NCBI RefSeq assembly: GCF_009936235.1 | Contig: NZ_AP022314.1 | Coordinates: 2,852,001-2,916,000, forward strand | Source: Mycobacterium xenopi | GTDB lineage: Bacteria; Actinomycetota; Actinomycetes; Mycobacteriales; Mycobacteriaceae | Direction: 5' to 3' | Length of the DNA stretch: 64,000 bases | Part shown: piece after piece, positions 42,604 through 52,039 of the stretch | How the letters are laid out: every line of letters starts with the position of its first letter | How positions within the stretch are numbered: position 1 is the stretch's first letter | The notes under the pieces: generated by a model | The model's input: only the letters and a program-made list of their open reading frames with translations | Database searches by the model: none | Told to the model about the DNA's origin: nothing | Program-made: the position numbers and the translations under genes

Positions 42604-44430
42604 TCACGCGGGTTGTGCGGTGGGCGCGGCAGCGGGTTCGTGGACGTGCGGACCCGGCTGCTCCGCGTAGAGCTCCTCGATCTCGGCGGCGTATTTCTCG
42701 GCGATGGGGCGGCGTTTGAGCTTCATCGTCAGCGTCATCTCCTCACCACCCGGCTCCCACACTGTCGGCAACACCCGGAAACGCTTGATCTGCTCGACCC
42801 GCGACAACTTGGCGTTGCCCTCGGCCACCCCCGCGGCAATCTGCGCGATCACATCCGGGTGGGCTGCCAGCGCTGCCGGAGACGCGTCGGACAGCCCGTG
42901 CTGGGCCGCCAGGGGTCCAACCGAGTCGGCGTCGAAGACCAGCAACGCGGTGTTGTAGGGCCGCCCGTCGCCGATGGTGACCATCGCCCCGATCATCGGG
43001 CACGCGGCCAGGATCGCGTTTTCGATGTTGGCCGGCGACATGTTCTTGCCGGCCGCGTTGATGATCAACTCCTTCTTGCGGTCGACCACCCGCAGGTAGC
43101 CGTCGGAGTCCATGTCGAGGATGTCGCCGGTGTGCAGCCAGCCGTCGGCGTCGATAGCCTCGGCGGTCTTGGCGGGCTCTTTGCGGTAGCCCTTCATCAC
43201 CAGTGGGCCGCGCACCAGAAACTCACCGTCGTCGGCGATCTTGCCCTCCAGCCCGGGCAACAACTTGCCGACCGTGCCCAACCGGGCGTCGCGCGGGTGG
43301 CTGACGCTCGCCACGCAGCTCAGCTCCGACATCCCCCACACTTCGCTGATCGGGATGCCGATGCCGGCGAAGAAGCCCAGGGTCTCCTTCGGGATCGGCG
43401 CCGCACCCGAGACCGCCCAGCGCAGCTCTCCAAAGCCCAGGCGCTCCCGAAGCTTCGAGAGCACCAGCTCGTCGGCCTTAGCCCATTCGGCGGCCAGCTC
43501 GTCGGACATCGGTTCACCGGCCAGCAGCGCGGCCGCGCGTTTCGCCGCCACCGACATACCCCACTGCAACGCCTGCCGCTTGGTCTCGTCCGGCTCATGT
43601 GTGACAGCGAATTCTATTGCCGCTTTGAGCTTTTCCCATACCCGCGGGACGGCACCCCAAATGGTCGGCCGGGTGTCGGGCAGCGCCGCCGCGATCGCCC
43701 TGGCATCAGACACCACGGTGACCTGCACGCCGAACACCTCCTGGTTGTACAACGCCATCATCCGGTCGGCGATGTGCGCCGAGGGCAAAAACGAGGTGAT
43801 CCGGTCACCGAAGCGCACACCGAGAACATCTTGCAGCGCTGAGGCCTCGAACATCAGGTTGGCATGCGTCATCTCCACGCCCTTGGGGTTGCCCGTCGTG
43901 CCCGAGGTGTAGATAAGCGTGACGATGTCGTCGGGTTGCACTGCGCGCCAGGTGGATTCGAAGTCAAAGTCAGTCGGCGCGGCGGCGTAGAGGTCGTCCA
44001 CGGACAGGGTGCCCTCCGGTGAGCCGTCAATGCAGACAATGTGCTCGAGTTGGGCGCCGCTGGCGCGAATCCGGTCGACGTATTGTTGCTCGCATATCAC
44101 CAGCTTGGTGCCGGCGTTGTCGAACAGGTAGGTCAACTGTTCGGCGGGCAGTGTGTTGTACACCGAGAACGAGGTCGCGCCGACATGCTGCGCACCGACT
44201 TCCAACGGGTAAAACTCGATCCGGTTCGCCATCATCAGCGACACCGTGTCGCCACGCCGTACGCCCAGCCCGGCCAGCCCGGCCGCGACCCGACGTACCT
44301 GGGCCGCGTAGTCTCGCCAGGTCAACGTCTGGTGGCCGCCGGGCGTTCGGAGTGCTACGGCACCCGGATCGATTGCGGCGGTGCGCTGAAACGCCTCGCA
44401 CATCGTGGTGGGGCGCTCTGCCAACGTCAT
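42604..44430 (-). CDS. fadD11: long-chain fatty-acyl-CoA ligase / acyl-AMP ligase, FadD11 type
   Basis: ANL-superfamily adenylating enzyme of 608 aa. The ATP-binding loop is LIYTSGTTGNPKG, with VWGMSELSC, GWLHTGDILDMDSDGYLRVVDRKKELI and the catalytic C-terminal Lys region MTLTMKLKRRPI. Position next to ilvA and dnaE1 and overall similarity fit M. tuberculosis fadD11 (Rv1550). The start ATG 44430 has a GGAGGA site. Activates fatty acids with ATP; the chain specificity is not known. Confidence 0.88.
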   Translation of the reverse strand: MTLAERPTTMCEAFQRTAAIDPGAVALRTPGGHQTLTWRDYAAQVRRVAAGLAGLGVRRGDTVSLMMANRIEFYPLEVGAQHVGATSFSVYNTLPAEQLTYLFDNAGTKLVICEQQYVDRIRASGAQLEHIVCIDGSPEGTLSVDDLYAAAPTDFDFESTWRAVQPDDIVTLIYTSGTTGNPKGVEMTHANLMFEASALQDVLGVRFGDRITSFLPSAHIADRMMALYNQEVFGVQVTVVSDARAIAAALPDTRPTIWGAVPRVWEKLKAAIEFAVTHEPDETKRQALQWGMSVAAKRAAALLAGEPMSDELAAEWAKADELVLSKLRERLGFGELRWAVSGAAPIPKETLGFFAGIGIPISEVWGMSELSCVASVSHPRDARLGTVGKLLPGLEGKIADDGEFLVRGPLVMKGYRKEPAKTAEAIDADGWLHTGDILDMDSDGYLRVVDRKKELIINAAGKNMSPANIENAILAACPMIGAMVTIGDGRPYNTALLVFDADSVGPLAAQHGLSDASPAALAAHPDVIAQIAAGVAEGNAKLSRVEQIKRFRVLPTVWEPGGEEMTLTMKLKRRPIAEKYAAEIEELYAEQPGPHVHEPAAAPTAQPA

Positions 44431-44500
44431 TTTCGTCCTCCTTTGTGTGCCTACCTCATCTGAGCACAGACCTGACAGGCCGTGGAGTAGGTTCGCCGAC

Positions 44501-45769
44501 ATGGCAACGATCCTGATCACTGGTGCCAACGTGTGGGATGGACGCTCCGATGCGCCGACGCCCCGTCAGGTGCTGGTGGCCGACGGCCGCATCCAGCGGA
44601 TCGCCGACACGATCGAGCCGCCCGCACAAACGCAGGTGATCAACTTGCCGGGGCATACCCTGACGCCCGGATTTATGGATTGCCACGTGCACGTGACGTT
44701 GGCGCCGCCGCTCGGCCCCGCGGTGGCGACCGCCTCGAGCGTCGCGAAGGCGTTGAAATCTTTGCCGGTGCTGCAGACCTTGCTCATGAACGGGTTCACC
44801 ACCGTGCGCGACCTAGCCTGTGCAGACCTCGATTACCCGACCGTCGATCTGCGCGATGCTGTGGCGGCCGGCACCGTGGTGGGTCCGCGGATGCTGGTGG
44901 CGCCGCACATGATATCGGCGCGCGGCGGTCACGGCGACTTCAGCGGAATGGTCGCCGACGAATATCAAGGCCCCTCGCGGGCGCTGGAATTGGCGGCGGC
45001 CGACGGGTGCGACGAGATCCGCACCCGGGTGCGCCAAGAGATCCGCGCCGGCGCGGATTGGATCAAGTTCGCCGCCACCGGCGGTTTCGCGTCTCCCTCC
45101 GACGATCCCGGCCAGGCCACCTACAGCCAGGAAGAAATGGACGTGTTGGTGGCCACAGCGGCGGATCTCGGTGTGCCGGTCACGCCGCACAGCTACGGCG
45201 ACGAAGGCATCCAGCGCGCCGTGCGTGCCGGGGTGCGCAGCATCGAACACGGAAACCTGGCGTCGGCCGACACATTGCGGATGATGGAAGACGCCGGGGT
45301 GTTTCTGGTGCCGACGCAGTACGCGATCGTCTCCGGCGCCCGACGCGGCGAGGACGATCCGGTGTGGGCGGCCATGCCCGAATACGCGAAGCGCAAAGCC
45401 CGCAAATATCGGGGCGCGTTGCTGGACGCCGCCGAGCGCGTCGCGGCAAGCAATGTCCGTATCGCTTTCGGCACCGACGCCGGAATGTTCCCGCACCAAG
45501 ACAATTGGCGCGAGTTCCCGACGATGGTGTCCACCGGGATCAGCCCGCTGCGCGCACTACAGGCTGCCACCAGCGTAGCGGCGGAGCTACTTCAGCTCGA
45601 CGACCTGGGAGTGATCGCCGAAGGCAAGATCGCCGATCTGATTGCGATGCCGGGCGACCCGTTCACCGATATCGAAGTCACTGGTCAAGTGGACCTCGTG
45701 ATGAAAGAGGGCGTCATCTATAAGGATCCGGCCGGCAAGCGCGAGGCGCGGGTCGCAACCGCCTGTTAG
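44501..45769 (+). CDS. metal-dependent amidohydrolase, imidazolonepropionase/prolidase-like
   Basis: 422 aa, TIM-barrel amidohydrolase. The metal ligands are visible: GFMDCHVHVTL (HxH), the carboxylated Lys candidate in WIKFAATGG, His in TPHSYGD and SIEHGNL, and Asp in FGTDAGMFPH. Related proteins cleave Xaa-Pro dipeptides, organophosphates or cyclic amides, so the substrate cannot be stated. It is divergent from fadD11 (70 bp) and its stop overlaps that of the 13E12 gene. Confidence 0.87.
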   Translation: MATILITGANVWDGRSDAPTPRQVLVADGRIQRIADTIEPPAQTQVINLPGHTLTPGFMDCHVHVTLAPPLGPAVATASSVAKALKSLPVLQTLLMNGFTTVRDLACADLDYPTVDLRDAVAAGTVVGPRMLVAPHMISARGGHGDFSGMVADEYQGPSRALELAAADGCDEIRTRVRQEIRAGADWIKFAATGGFASPSDDPGQATYSQEEMDVLVATAADLGVPVTPHSYGDEGIQRAVRAGVRSIEHGNLASADTLRMMEDAGVFLVPTQYAIVSGARRGEDDPVWAAMPEYAKRKARKYRGALLDAAERVAASNVRIAFGTDAGMFPHQDNWREFPTMVSTGISPLRALQAATSVAAELLQLDDLGVIAEGKIADLIAMPGDPFTDIEVTGQVDLVMKEGVIYKDPAGKREARVATAC

Positions 45770-47058
45770 GCGACATGGCGTGCCAGCATGATACCGACCC
45801 GCGCCTCAATCTCGCTCACCGTCACGGTCAGTGTGCGCTGCGGCGCCTTCGACCGATACCGGTGTCCCGTTGGTGTCGTGAATTCCGCTGTGTGCCTTCC
45901 CGTTTCGTCGGCTGCAGCGATGACTCGCCAGCCCGCAGACTCCTTCGTGTAGTTGCACCGTTCGCAGGATCCCAGCCCGTTATCCGCCGTGGTGGGACCG
46001 GCGCGAGCGTGCGGTTGCGCGTGGTCGCGGTGCCTGATCGGAGCGTCGCAATACGGGGTGCGACAACGCTGGTCACGCAGACCGATGAAGGCGGCCAGCC
46101 CGCGGGGAAACAGTCGTGCCCGCGACTCCATCGCCACTAGTGCCCCGGAGCGGGGATGGGCGTACAGGCGCCGCAATGTGGCCCGGGACCGCCGGTCAGT
46201 TACCGCGGCCGACACCAGGCCGCGTGCAACGGCAGCCGGGATGGGGCCGTAGCCGCACAGATCTCCGGGGCTGTTTGCACCGCCCAGGAGCGTCTCATCC
46301 GACAACACCAGGTTGACTGCGATTGGCGTGGCACTCGCCGCGCTGCGTCCGGTGACACGCTCGATCAAGGTGTCGGCCATCACCTGGCCACGGGTACGGC
46401 CGTCGAACGTGGTATCGGCTGCCCGGCGCAGCGCCGCGTACACCGAGACGCCCTGAGCGACCGGCAGCAACGCGGTCAGATACGTCATGGTGTCGGGTGC
46501 CGGACGGATGGTGACCGTCCGCTCGCCTTCCGCCTTCGCTGCCCGCTCGACGACCGCGCGTGGATCGAGCCGGTAGGCGATTGCCTTGGCGGCGTACGCT
46601 ATCCGCGCATCGCCCATCCCGTCCAAAGCGGCAGCGTCAGCGCACAGCTCGGCGTCGAGGGCGCGCCGGTCATCGACGTCTAGGCAGGCACTCTCGCGGA
46701 CGATGAGGGTGGCCCGCCATTCGGACAGGATTCCGCGCTCCAACGCTGCCAAGGTGTGCGGCATCTCGTTGACCAGTGCCTTGGCGAAGCCGAGATGCCG
46801 ACTGCCGCGAACCGGTGAATCGCGGCGCGCCAAAGCTACTTCCGTCGCCACGCCACGACCGCGACGCGCCGCCGGTACCCCCGTCGCGGTCTCGGCGAGC
46901 CGCCGCGCCGCGTCCAACGCGGCAGCTGCCCGTGCCTGACCGGCTGATGCGGCCGCCTTGAGCCGCTCCAGCGCGGCGATGCGCTCGATCAGCGCCGGCT
47001 CATCGCAGTCTGGGTCGATCACCGCCGCCGCGGACGCCACCGCTTGCCAATCGAGCAT
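45766..47058 (-). CDS. 13E12 repeat family protein (DUF222 plus HNH nuclease domain)
   Basis: 430 aa from ATG 47058. The DUF222 helical domain (about 30-300) is followed by an HNH-type zinc nuclease motif (CRTPYCDAPIRHRDHAQPHA…GLGSCERCNYTKE). Proteins of this family are encoded by the multi-copy 13E12 repeats of mycobacteria, which also serve as phage-like element attachment sites in M. tuberculosis. The gene has moved relative to the M. tuberculosis order and could be mobile. Confidence 0.85.
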   Translation of the reverse strand: MLDWQAVASAAAVIDPDCDEPALIERIAALERLKAAASAGQARAAAALDAARRLAETATGVPAARRGRGVATEVALARRDSPVRGSRHLGFAKALVNEMPHTLAALERGILSEWRATLIVRESACLDVDDRRALDAELCADAAALDGMGDARIAYAAKAIAYRLDPRAVVERAAKAEGERTVTIRPAPDTMTYLTALLPVAQGVSVYAALRRAADTTFDGRTRGQVMADTLIERVTGRSAASATPIAVNLVLSDETLLGGANSPGDLCGYGPIPAAVARGLVSAAVTDRRSRATLRRLYAHPRSGALVAMESRARLFPRGLAAFIGLRDQRCRTPYCDAPIRHRDHAQPHARAGPTTADNGLGSCERCNYTKESAGWRVIAAADETGRHTAEFTTPTGHRYRSKAPQRTLTVTVSEIEARVGIMLARHVA

Positions 47059-47102
47059 GGCTTCGTTGTAACAGAGGGGTCTGACAAGTCCGTCCGGCCT
47101 GG

Positions 47103-50100
47103 TTAGGCGCCCAAGCACCCTGGGCCGAGCAGCGCCTTAAGGTCACCCATCAACGCCGGGGACGGTGTCACCCGAAGCGAGGAGTCCAGCTCCAACGTCG
47201 TGACCCGGTCTCCGCTAAGCAGCCGCAGATGCACCTGCGAAGTCCCGGGATGCCGGGCCAGGACTTGCTTGAGCGCATTGACCTTGTCGGCTGTGCATTG
47301 GCGGGTGGGGAGGCTCACTTCCAGTGGCCGCACCGGCTGCACATTCGAAAAGTCCGGCACCACAAGGTCGTTGGCGACCAAGCAGATCCGATCGTCTTGG
47401 ACTTTCACTCGAGCGTTGATCACCACCACGGCATCGTCGACGATGTCGGCACCATAGCTGGAGTAGGTGTGCGGGAAGAACATCACCTCGATGCCACCGG
47501 TGAGGTCTTCTAGTTGCGCTGATGCCCAAGGCATTCCGTTCTTGTTCACCCGGCGGTTCACCGATGCCAGGATGCCGCCGACCCGCACCGGAGCTTCGTT
47601 GGGGACGTCGCCGTCGAGGATCGCCGGGATGGCGGTGTCCACCTGGGTGGCCAGCAGATGCGCCACCCCGTTGAGCGGATGCCCGGACACGTATAGCCCC
47701 AGCATTTCGCGCTCCAACGCCAGCTTGTGCTTGTCGTCCCACTCCTCGTCGGGCACTTTGACGCTGAACACCGCGTCGGTGGCCGTGTCGGTGCCGCCGA
47801 ACAGGTCGAACTGGCCCATCGCCTCGGCCTTCTTGGTGCCCAGTACCGCGTCGACAGCATCCGTGTGCACCAGGAACAAGCCCTTACGGGGGTGGCCCAG
47901 CGAATCGAACGCGCCGGCTTTGATCAGCGATTCGGTGACCTTCTTGTTGCACGCCGCGATGTCGATCTTGTTCAAGTAGTCGGAGAAGTCGGTGAACTTA
48001 CCCTTCTCGGTGCGGGTCTTGAGCAGCGAGGCAACAACATTCGCACCGACGTTGCGCACTGCGCCGAGCCCGTAGCGGATGTCGGTGCCCACCGACGCGA
48101 AGTTCAAACCCGACTCGTTGACGTCGGGCGGCAGCACCGTGATGCCCAGCTTGCGGCAATCGGCCAGGTAGACCGCGGCTTTGTCCTTGTCGTCGCCAAC
48201 CGAGGTCAAGAGCCCGGCCATGTATTCGGCCGGGTAGTTGGCCTTCAAGTAGGCGGTCCAATAAGACACCATCGCATATCCGGCGGCATGCGACTTGTTG
48301 AACGCGTAGTCGGCGAACGGCAAGATGGTGTCCCACAGCGCCTTGATCGCCCCGCTCGAGAATCCGTTGGCACGCATGCCCGCCGCGAAGCTTTCGTATT
48401 CGGCGGCCAGAACGTCAGCTTTCTTCTTGCCCATGGCTTTTCGCAGAATGTCGGCTTGGGCCAGCGAATAGCCCGCAACCTTCTGCGCGATCCGCATGAT
48501 CTGCTCTTGGTAGACGATCAAGCCGTACGTCTCGGCCAGGATCTCCTGCAACGGCTGGGCGAGTTCGGGGTGGATCGGTGTGATGGGCTGGCGGCCGTTC
48601 TTGCGGTCGGCGTAGTCGTTGTGGGCGTTCATGCCCATGGGCCCGGGCCGATACAGCGCGATCACCGCGACGACGTCTTCGAAGCCGGTGGGCTGCATGC
48701 GCCGCAGCAGGTCCCGCATGGGGCCGCCGTCGAGTTGGAAGACACCGAGCGTGTCGCCGCGGCCCAGCAGCGCGTAGGTGGCCGGGTCGTCGAGCGGCAC
48801 AGATTCCAGGTCGACGTCGATTCCCCTGTTGGCCTTGATGTTCTCGATCGCGTCGCCGATGATCGTCAGGTTGCGCAGGCCGAGGAAATCCATTTTCAGC
48901 AGCCCGATTTCCTCGCACGCCGGATAGTCCCAGCCGGTGATGATCGCGCCGTCCTGGGGGCGCTTCCACAGCGGGATGGCGTCGGTGAGCGGTTCGCTGC
49001 TCATGATCACCGCGCAGGCGTGCACCCCCGCGTTGCGGATCAGACCTTCCAGCCCGCGGGCGGTCTCGTAGATGGTGCGCACGTCGGGGTCGGTGTCGAT
49101 CAACCCCCGCACCTCGGCGGCTTCCTTGTACCGCTCGTGGTTGGGATCGGTGATTCCCGACAGCGGAATATCTTTGGCCATGATCGGCGGCGGCAGGGCC
49201 TTGGTGATCCGGTCGGCGATCGCGAAACCTGGCTGGCCGTAGTGGATTCGCGCCGAATCCTTCAGCGCTGCTTTGGTTTTGATGGTGCCGAATGTGATCA
49301 CCTGGGCGACCCGGTCATGGCCCCACTTGTCGGCGGCGTATCGAACCATCTCGCCGCGGCGGCGATCGTCGAAGTCGATGTCGATGTCGGGCATCGACGT
49401 GCGCTCGGGGTTGAGGAACCGCTCGAACAGCAGTCCGTGCGGGATCGGGTCGATGTCGGTGATGCCCAACGCGTACGCGACCAGCGAACCGGCCGCCGAG
49501 CCGCGGCCCGGCCCGACCCGGATGTTCACCGAACGGGCGTAGTTGACCAGGTCGGCCACGATCAGGAAGTAGGACGGAAAGCCCTTGGCGCAGATGACTT
49601 CGATCTCGTAGGCGGCCCGCTCGGCATATCCGGGCGGTATCCCGTCCGGGAACCGGCGAGCCAGCCCGGCCTCGACCTCGTGACGCAGCCACGACGCCTG
49701 GTCGTGTCCGTCGGGCACCGGGAAAACCGGCATCCGGTTGCGCGGTGTCCACACCTCGGCATACGAGCCCACCCGCTCGGCGATCAGCAGCGTGGTGTCG
49801 CAGGCCCCGGGCACGGCGTCGTCCCAGATCGCCCGCATCTCGGCGGCCGACTTCAGGTAATAGCCGTCGCCTTCGAACTTGAACCGAGTCGGATCCGACA
49901 GGGTTTTGCCGGTCTGCACGCACAGCAGCGCCTCGTGGTTGTGCGCGGCGTCGCGAGTGACGTAGTGGCAGTCGTTGGTGGCCAGCGGCGCGATACCGAG
50001 CTTGCGGCCGATCTCGAGCAGCCCGTCGCGGACCCGTCGCTCGATGGTCAGCCCGTGGTCCATCAGCTCCAGGAAATAGTTGTCCGGGCCGAAGATCTCC

Positions 50101-50633
50101 CGCCACCGGGCGGCCGACTCCAGCGCCTCCCGGTCCTGGCCGAGCCGCAGCCGGGTCTGCACCTCACCGGAGGGGCAGCCGGTGGTGGCGATGATGCCGC
50201 CGGCGTGCTCGGCGATCAGCTCGGCGTCCATCCGCGACCATTTGCCCAACTGGCCCTCGAACGACGCCAGCGACGTCAGCTTGAACAGGTTGCGCAGCCC
50301 GGCGGCGTTTTCGGCGATCATGGTCAGGTGGGTGTAGGACCCGCTGCCTGAGACGTCGTCGCCCTTCTGCGCCGGATCGCCCCAGAACACCCGCCGCGAG
50401 TCGAACCGTGAGCCGGGCGCGACATAGGCCTCGACCCCGATGATCGGCTTGATCCCGGCTTCGGTGCATGCGTTGTAGAACTCGCTGGCGCCGAACATGT
50501 TTCCGTGGTCGGTCATCCCGATGGCCGACATGCCCAGGCGCTGCGCCTCGGCCAGCATCGGGCTGATCTTCGCGGCACCGTCCAGCATCGAGTACTCGGT
50601 GTGGTTATGCAGGTGCACGAAGGAGCCAGTCAT
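47103..50633 (-). CDS. dnaE1: DNA polymerase III alpha subunit
   Basis: Main replicative polymerase, 1176 aa. An N-terminal PHP domain (FVHLHNHTEYSMLDG, MTDHGNM) keeps its metal-binding His/Asp residues, consistent with built-in proofreading as known for mycobacterial DnaE1. The polymerase catalytic aspartates are in SMPDIDIDFDDRRRGEM, followed by ALYRPGPMGMNAHNDYADRK, the helix-hairpin-helix region and a C-terminal OB domain (PVRVGGILASVNRRVNKNGM). ATG 50633 fits the family N-terminus. Confidence 0.97.
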   Translation of the reverse strand: MTGSFVHLHNHTEYSMLDGAAKISPMLAEAQRLGMSAIGMTDHGNMFGASEFYNACTEAGIKPIIGVEAYVAPGSRFDSRRVFWGDPAQKGDDVSGSGSYTHLTMIAENAAGLRNLFKLTSLASFEGQLGKWSRMDAELIAEHAGGIIATTGCPSGEVQTRLRLGQDREALESAARWREIFGPDNYFLELMDHGLTIERRVRDGLLEIGRKLGIAPLATNDCHYVTRDAAHNHEALLCVQTGKTLSDPTRFKFEGDGYYLKSAAEMRAIWDDAVPGACDTTLLIAERVGSYAEVWTPRNRMPVFPVPDGHDQASWLRHEVEAGLARRFPDGIPPGYAERAAYEIEVICAKGFPSYFLIVADLVNYARSVNIRVGPGRGSAAGSLVAYALGITDIDPIPHGLLFERFLNPERTSMPDIDIDFDDRRRGEMVRYAADKWGHDRVAQVITFGTIKTKAALKDSARIHYGQPGFAIADRITKALPPPIMAKDIPLSGITDPNHERYKEAAEVRGLIDTDPDVRTIYETARGLEGLIRNAGVHACAVIMSSEPLTDAIPLWKRPQDGAIITGWDYPACEEIGLLKMDFLGLRNLTIIGDAIENIKANRGIDVDLESVPLDDPATYALLGRGDTLGVFQLDGGPMRDLLRRMQPTGFEDVVAVIALYRPGPMGMNAHNDYADRKNGRQPITPIHPELAQPLQEILAETYGLIVYQEQIMRIAQKVAGYSLAQADILRKAMGKKKADVLAAEYESFAAGMRANGFSSGAIKALWDTILPFADYAFNKSHAAGYAMVSYWTAYLKANYPAEYMAGLLTSVGDDKDKAAVYLADCRKLGITVLPPDVNESGLNFASVGTDIRYGLGAVRNVGANVVASLLKTRTEKGKFTDFSDYLNKIDIAACNKKVTESLIKAGAFDSLGHPRKGLFLVHTDAVDAVLGTKKAEAMGQFDLFGGTDTATDAVFSVKVPDEEWDDKHKLALEREMLGLYVSGHPLNGVAHLLATQVDTAIPAILDGDVPNEAPVRVGGILASVNRRVNKNGMPWASAQLEDLTGGIEVMFFPHTYSSYGADIVDDAVVVINARVKVQDDRICLVANDLVVPDFSNVQPVRPLEVSLPTRQCTADKVNALKQVLARHPGTSQVHLRLLSGDRVTTLELDSSLRVTPSPALMGDLKALLGPGCLGA

Positions 50634-50821
50634 CGCAGACGCCAGTCTATGGCCGCCCACCGACACCGGTTCGGCGTGTCGCCCGGGAGTGTCGTGACGT
50701 GTGGTCGCGATGAGCCGGCGTGCAGGTCGGTGAGTCACCGGCAATCGTGTTGTTACGTCGAGTAATCGCGCCGTGATGGCGCGCTAACGGATGGGCAACG
50801 CCGCAATGGTCCCCTGGGGAT

Positions 50822-51229
50822 ATGGGAATGCTGCCACGATTCCGCACGCGCAAGGCGCGATCTATCTACGACCGCATCGGCGGCCATGAGGCGATCGAAG
50901 TGGTGGTCGAGGACTTCTATTCGCGGGTGCTTGCCGATGCGCAGCTGGCCGGCTTCTTCGCCGGGACCAACGTCAATCGGCTGAAGGGCAAACAAGCCGA
51001 GTTCCTTGCCGCAGCGCTCGGCGGCCCGCTGCCCTATACGGGTGTCTCGATGAAGCAGGCTCATAAGGGCCGCGGGATCACCATGCACCACTTCAACCTG
51101 GTGGCGGGACACTTGAGCGATTCGCTCACCGCGGCGGGCGTGCCCGACAAGACGGTGGCAGAAATTCTTGCCGTGGTGGCACCGCTGGCCAGCGACATCG
51201 CCTCCGACGCCGAGCCAGCACGCGTCTGA
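50822..51229 (+). CDS. glbN: truncated hemoglobin GlbN (group I)
   Basis: 135 aa, close to M. tuberculosis trHbN (Rv1542c), which detoxifies nitric oxide with oxygen. The basic pre-A segment MGMLPRFRTRKAR, the B10 Tyr in VVEDFYSRV, E-helix RLKGKQAEF and the proximal His in RGITMHHFNLVAGH are all present. It is divergent from dnaE1 with a 188-bp gap. Confidence 0.95.
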   Translation: MGMLPRFRTRKARSIYDRIGGHEAIEVVVEDFYSRVLADAQLAGFFAGTNVNRLKGKQAEFLAAALGGPLPYTGVSMKQAHKGRGITMHHFNLVAGHLSDSLTAAGVPDKTVAEILAVVAPLASDIASDAEPARV

Positions 51230-51286
51230 CACCTCGCCACGCGCCGCAGCGGGCGGGTGCCGATCGGCATCGGCCACAATGCCTGC

Positions 51287-52039
51287 ATGCCCCGAAGCTT
51301 CGACGACCTGGTGGCCCAGGCCGCGGCGGCGCCCGTCGAGGGCTGGGACTTCTCCTGGCTGGATGGTCGCGGGACCGAGGAACGCCCGTCGTGGGGTTAT
51401 CAGCGGCTGATGAGCCAGCGGTTGGCCCGGGCGTCAGCCGCCGTCGACCTGCAGACCGGTGGCGGAGAAGTATTGGCCGGGGCGGCCACGTTCCCGCCGA
51501 CCATGGCCGCCACCGAGTCGTGGCCACCCAACGCTGCACTGGCCACCCGGCGCTTACACCCGCGCGGGGTGGTGGTGGTCGCTACGCGCGACGAGCCGCC
51601 GCTGCCGTTCGCCGACGAGGCATTCGACTTGGTGACCAGCCGCCATCCCATCGCGGTGTGGTGGACGGAAATCGCGCGGGTGCTAAGGCCGGGCGGCACG
51701 TACTTGGCCCAGCACATCGGTCCGGCAAGCGTACGTGAGCTGGTCGAGTTCTTCCGCGGACCCCAGCCAGCGGCCCCGCGCTACCCGGACGACTGGAACA
51801 CCCAGGCCCAAGCGGCCGGCCTGCAGATCGTCGACCTGCGCATGGAACGCCTGCGGGTGGAGTTCTTCGACGTCGGTGCGGTCATCTACTTTCTGCGCAA
51901 GGTGATCTGGGCGGTGCCCGACTTCAGCGTCGACCGCTATCACCAGCGGCTGCGCGACTTGCATGACCGCATCGAAGCCGACGGGCCTTTCGTCACGTAT
52001 TCCACGCGAGTGCTCGTCGAAGCACGCAAACCGCCGTGA
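51287..52039 (+). CDS. class I SAM-dependent methyltransferase
   Basis: 250 aa from ATG 51287. SAM-binding motif I is VDLQTGGGEVL, motif II-like PFADEAFDLVTSRHP, and the EIARVLRPGGTYLAQHIG strand is typical. Substrate unknown. Convergent with rluD, whose stop starts on the next base. Confidence 0.83.
   Translation: MPRSFDDLVAQAAAAPVEGWDFSWLDGRGTEERPSWGYQRLMSQRLARASAAVDLQTGGGEVLAGAATFPPTMAATESWPPNAALATRRLHPRGVVVVATRDEPPLPFADEAFDLVTSRHPIAVWWTEIARVLRPGGTYLAQHIGPASVRELVEFFRGPQPAAPRYPDDWNTQAQAAGLQIVDLRMERLRVEFFDVGAVIYFLRKVIWAVPDFSVDRYHQRLRDLHDRIEADGPFVTYSTRVLVEARKPP

Noticed and set aside
47727..50351. 874-codon plus-strand frame opposite dnaE1
   Set aside because: High-GC antisense shadow; dnaE1 on the minus strand has every expected motif.
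50700..50800. Short palindromes (GGTGAGTCACC, GCGCC-N5-GGCGC) between dnaE1 and glbN considered as operators
   Set aside because: Arms are short and such sequences are expected by chance in high-GC DNA; no regulator is adjacent.
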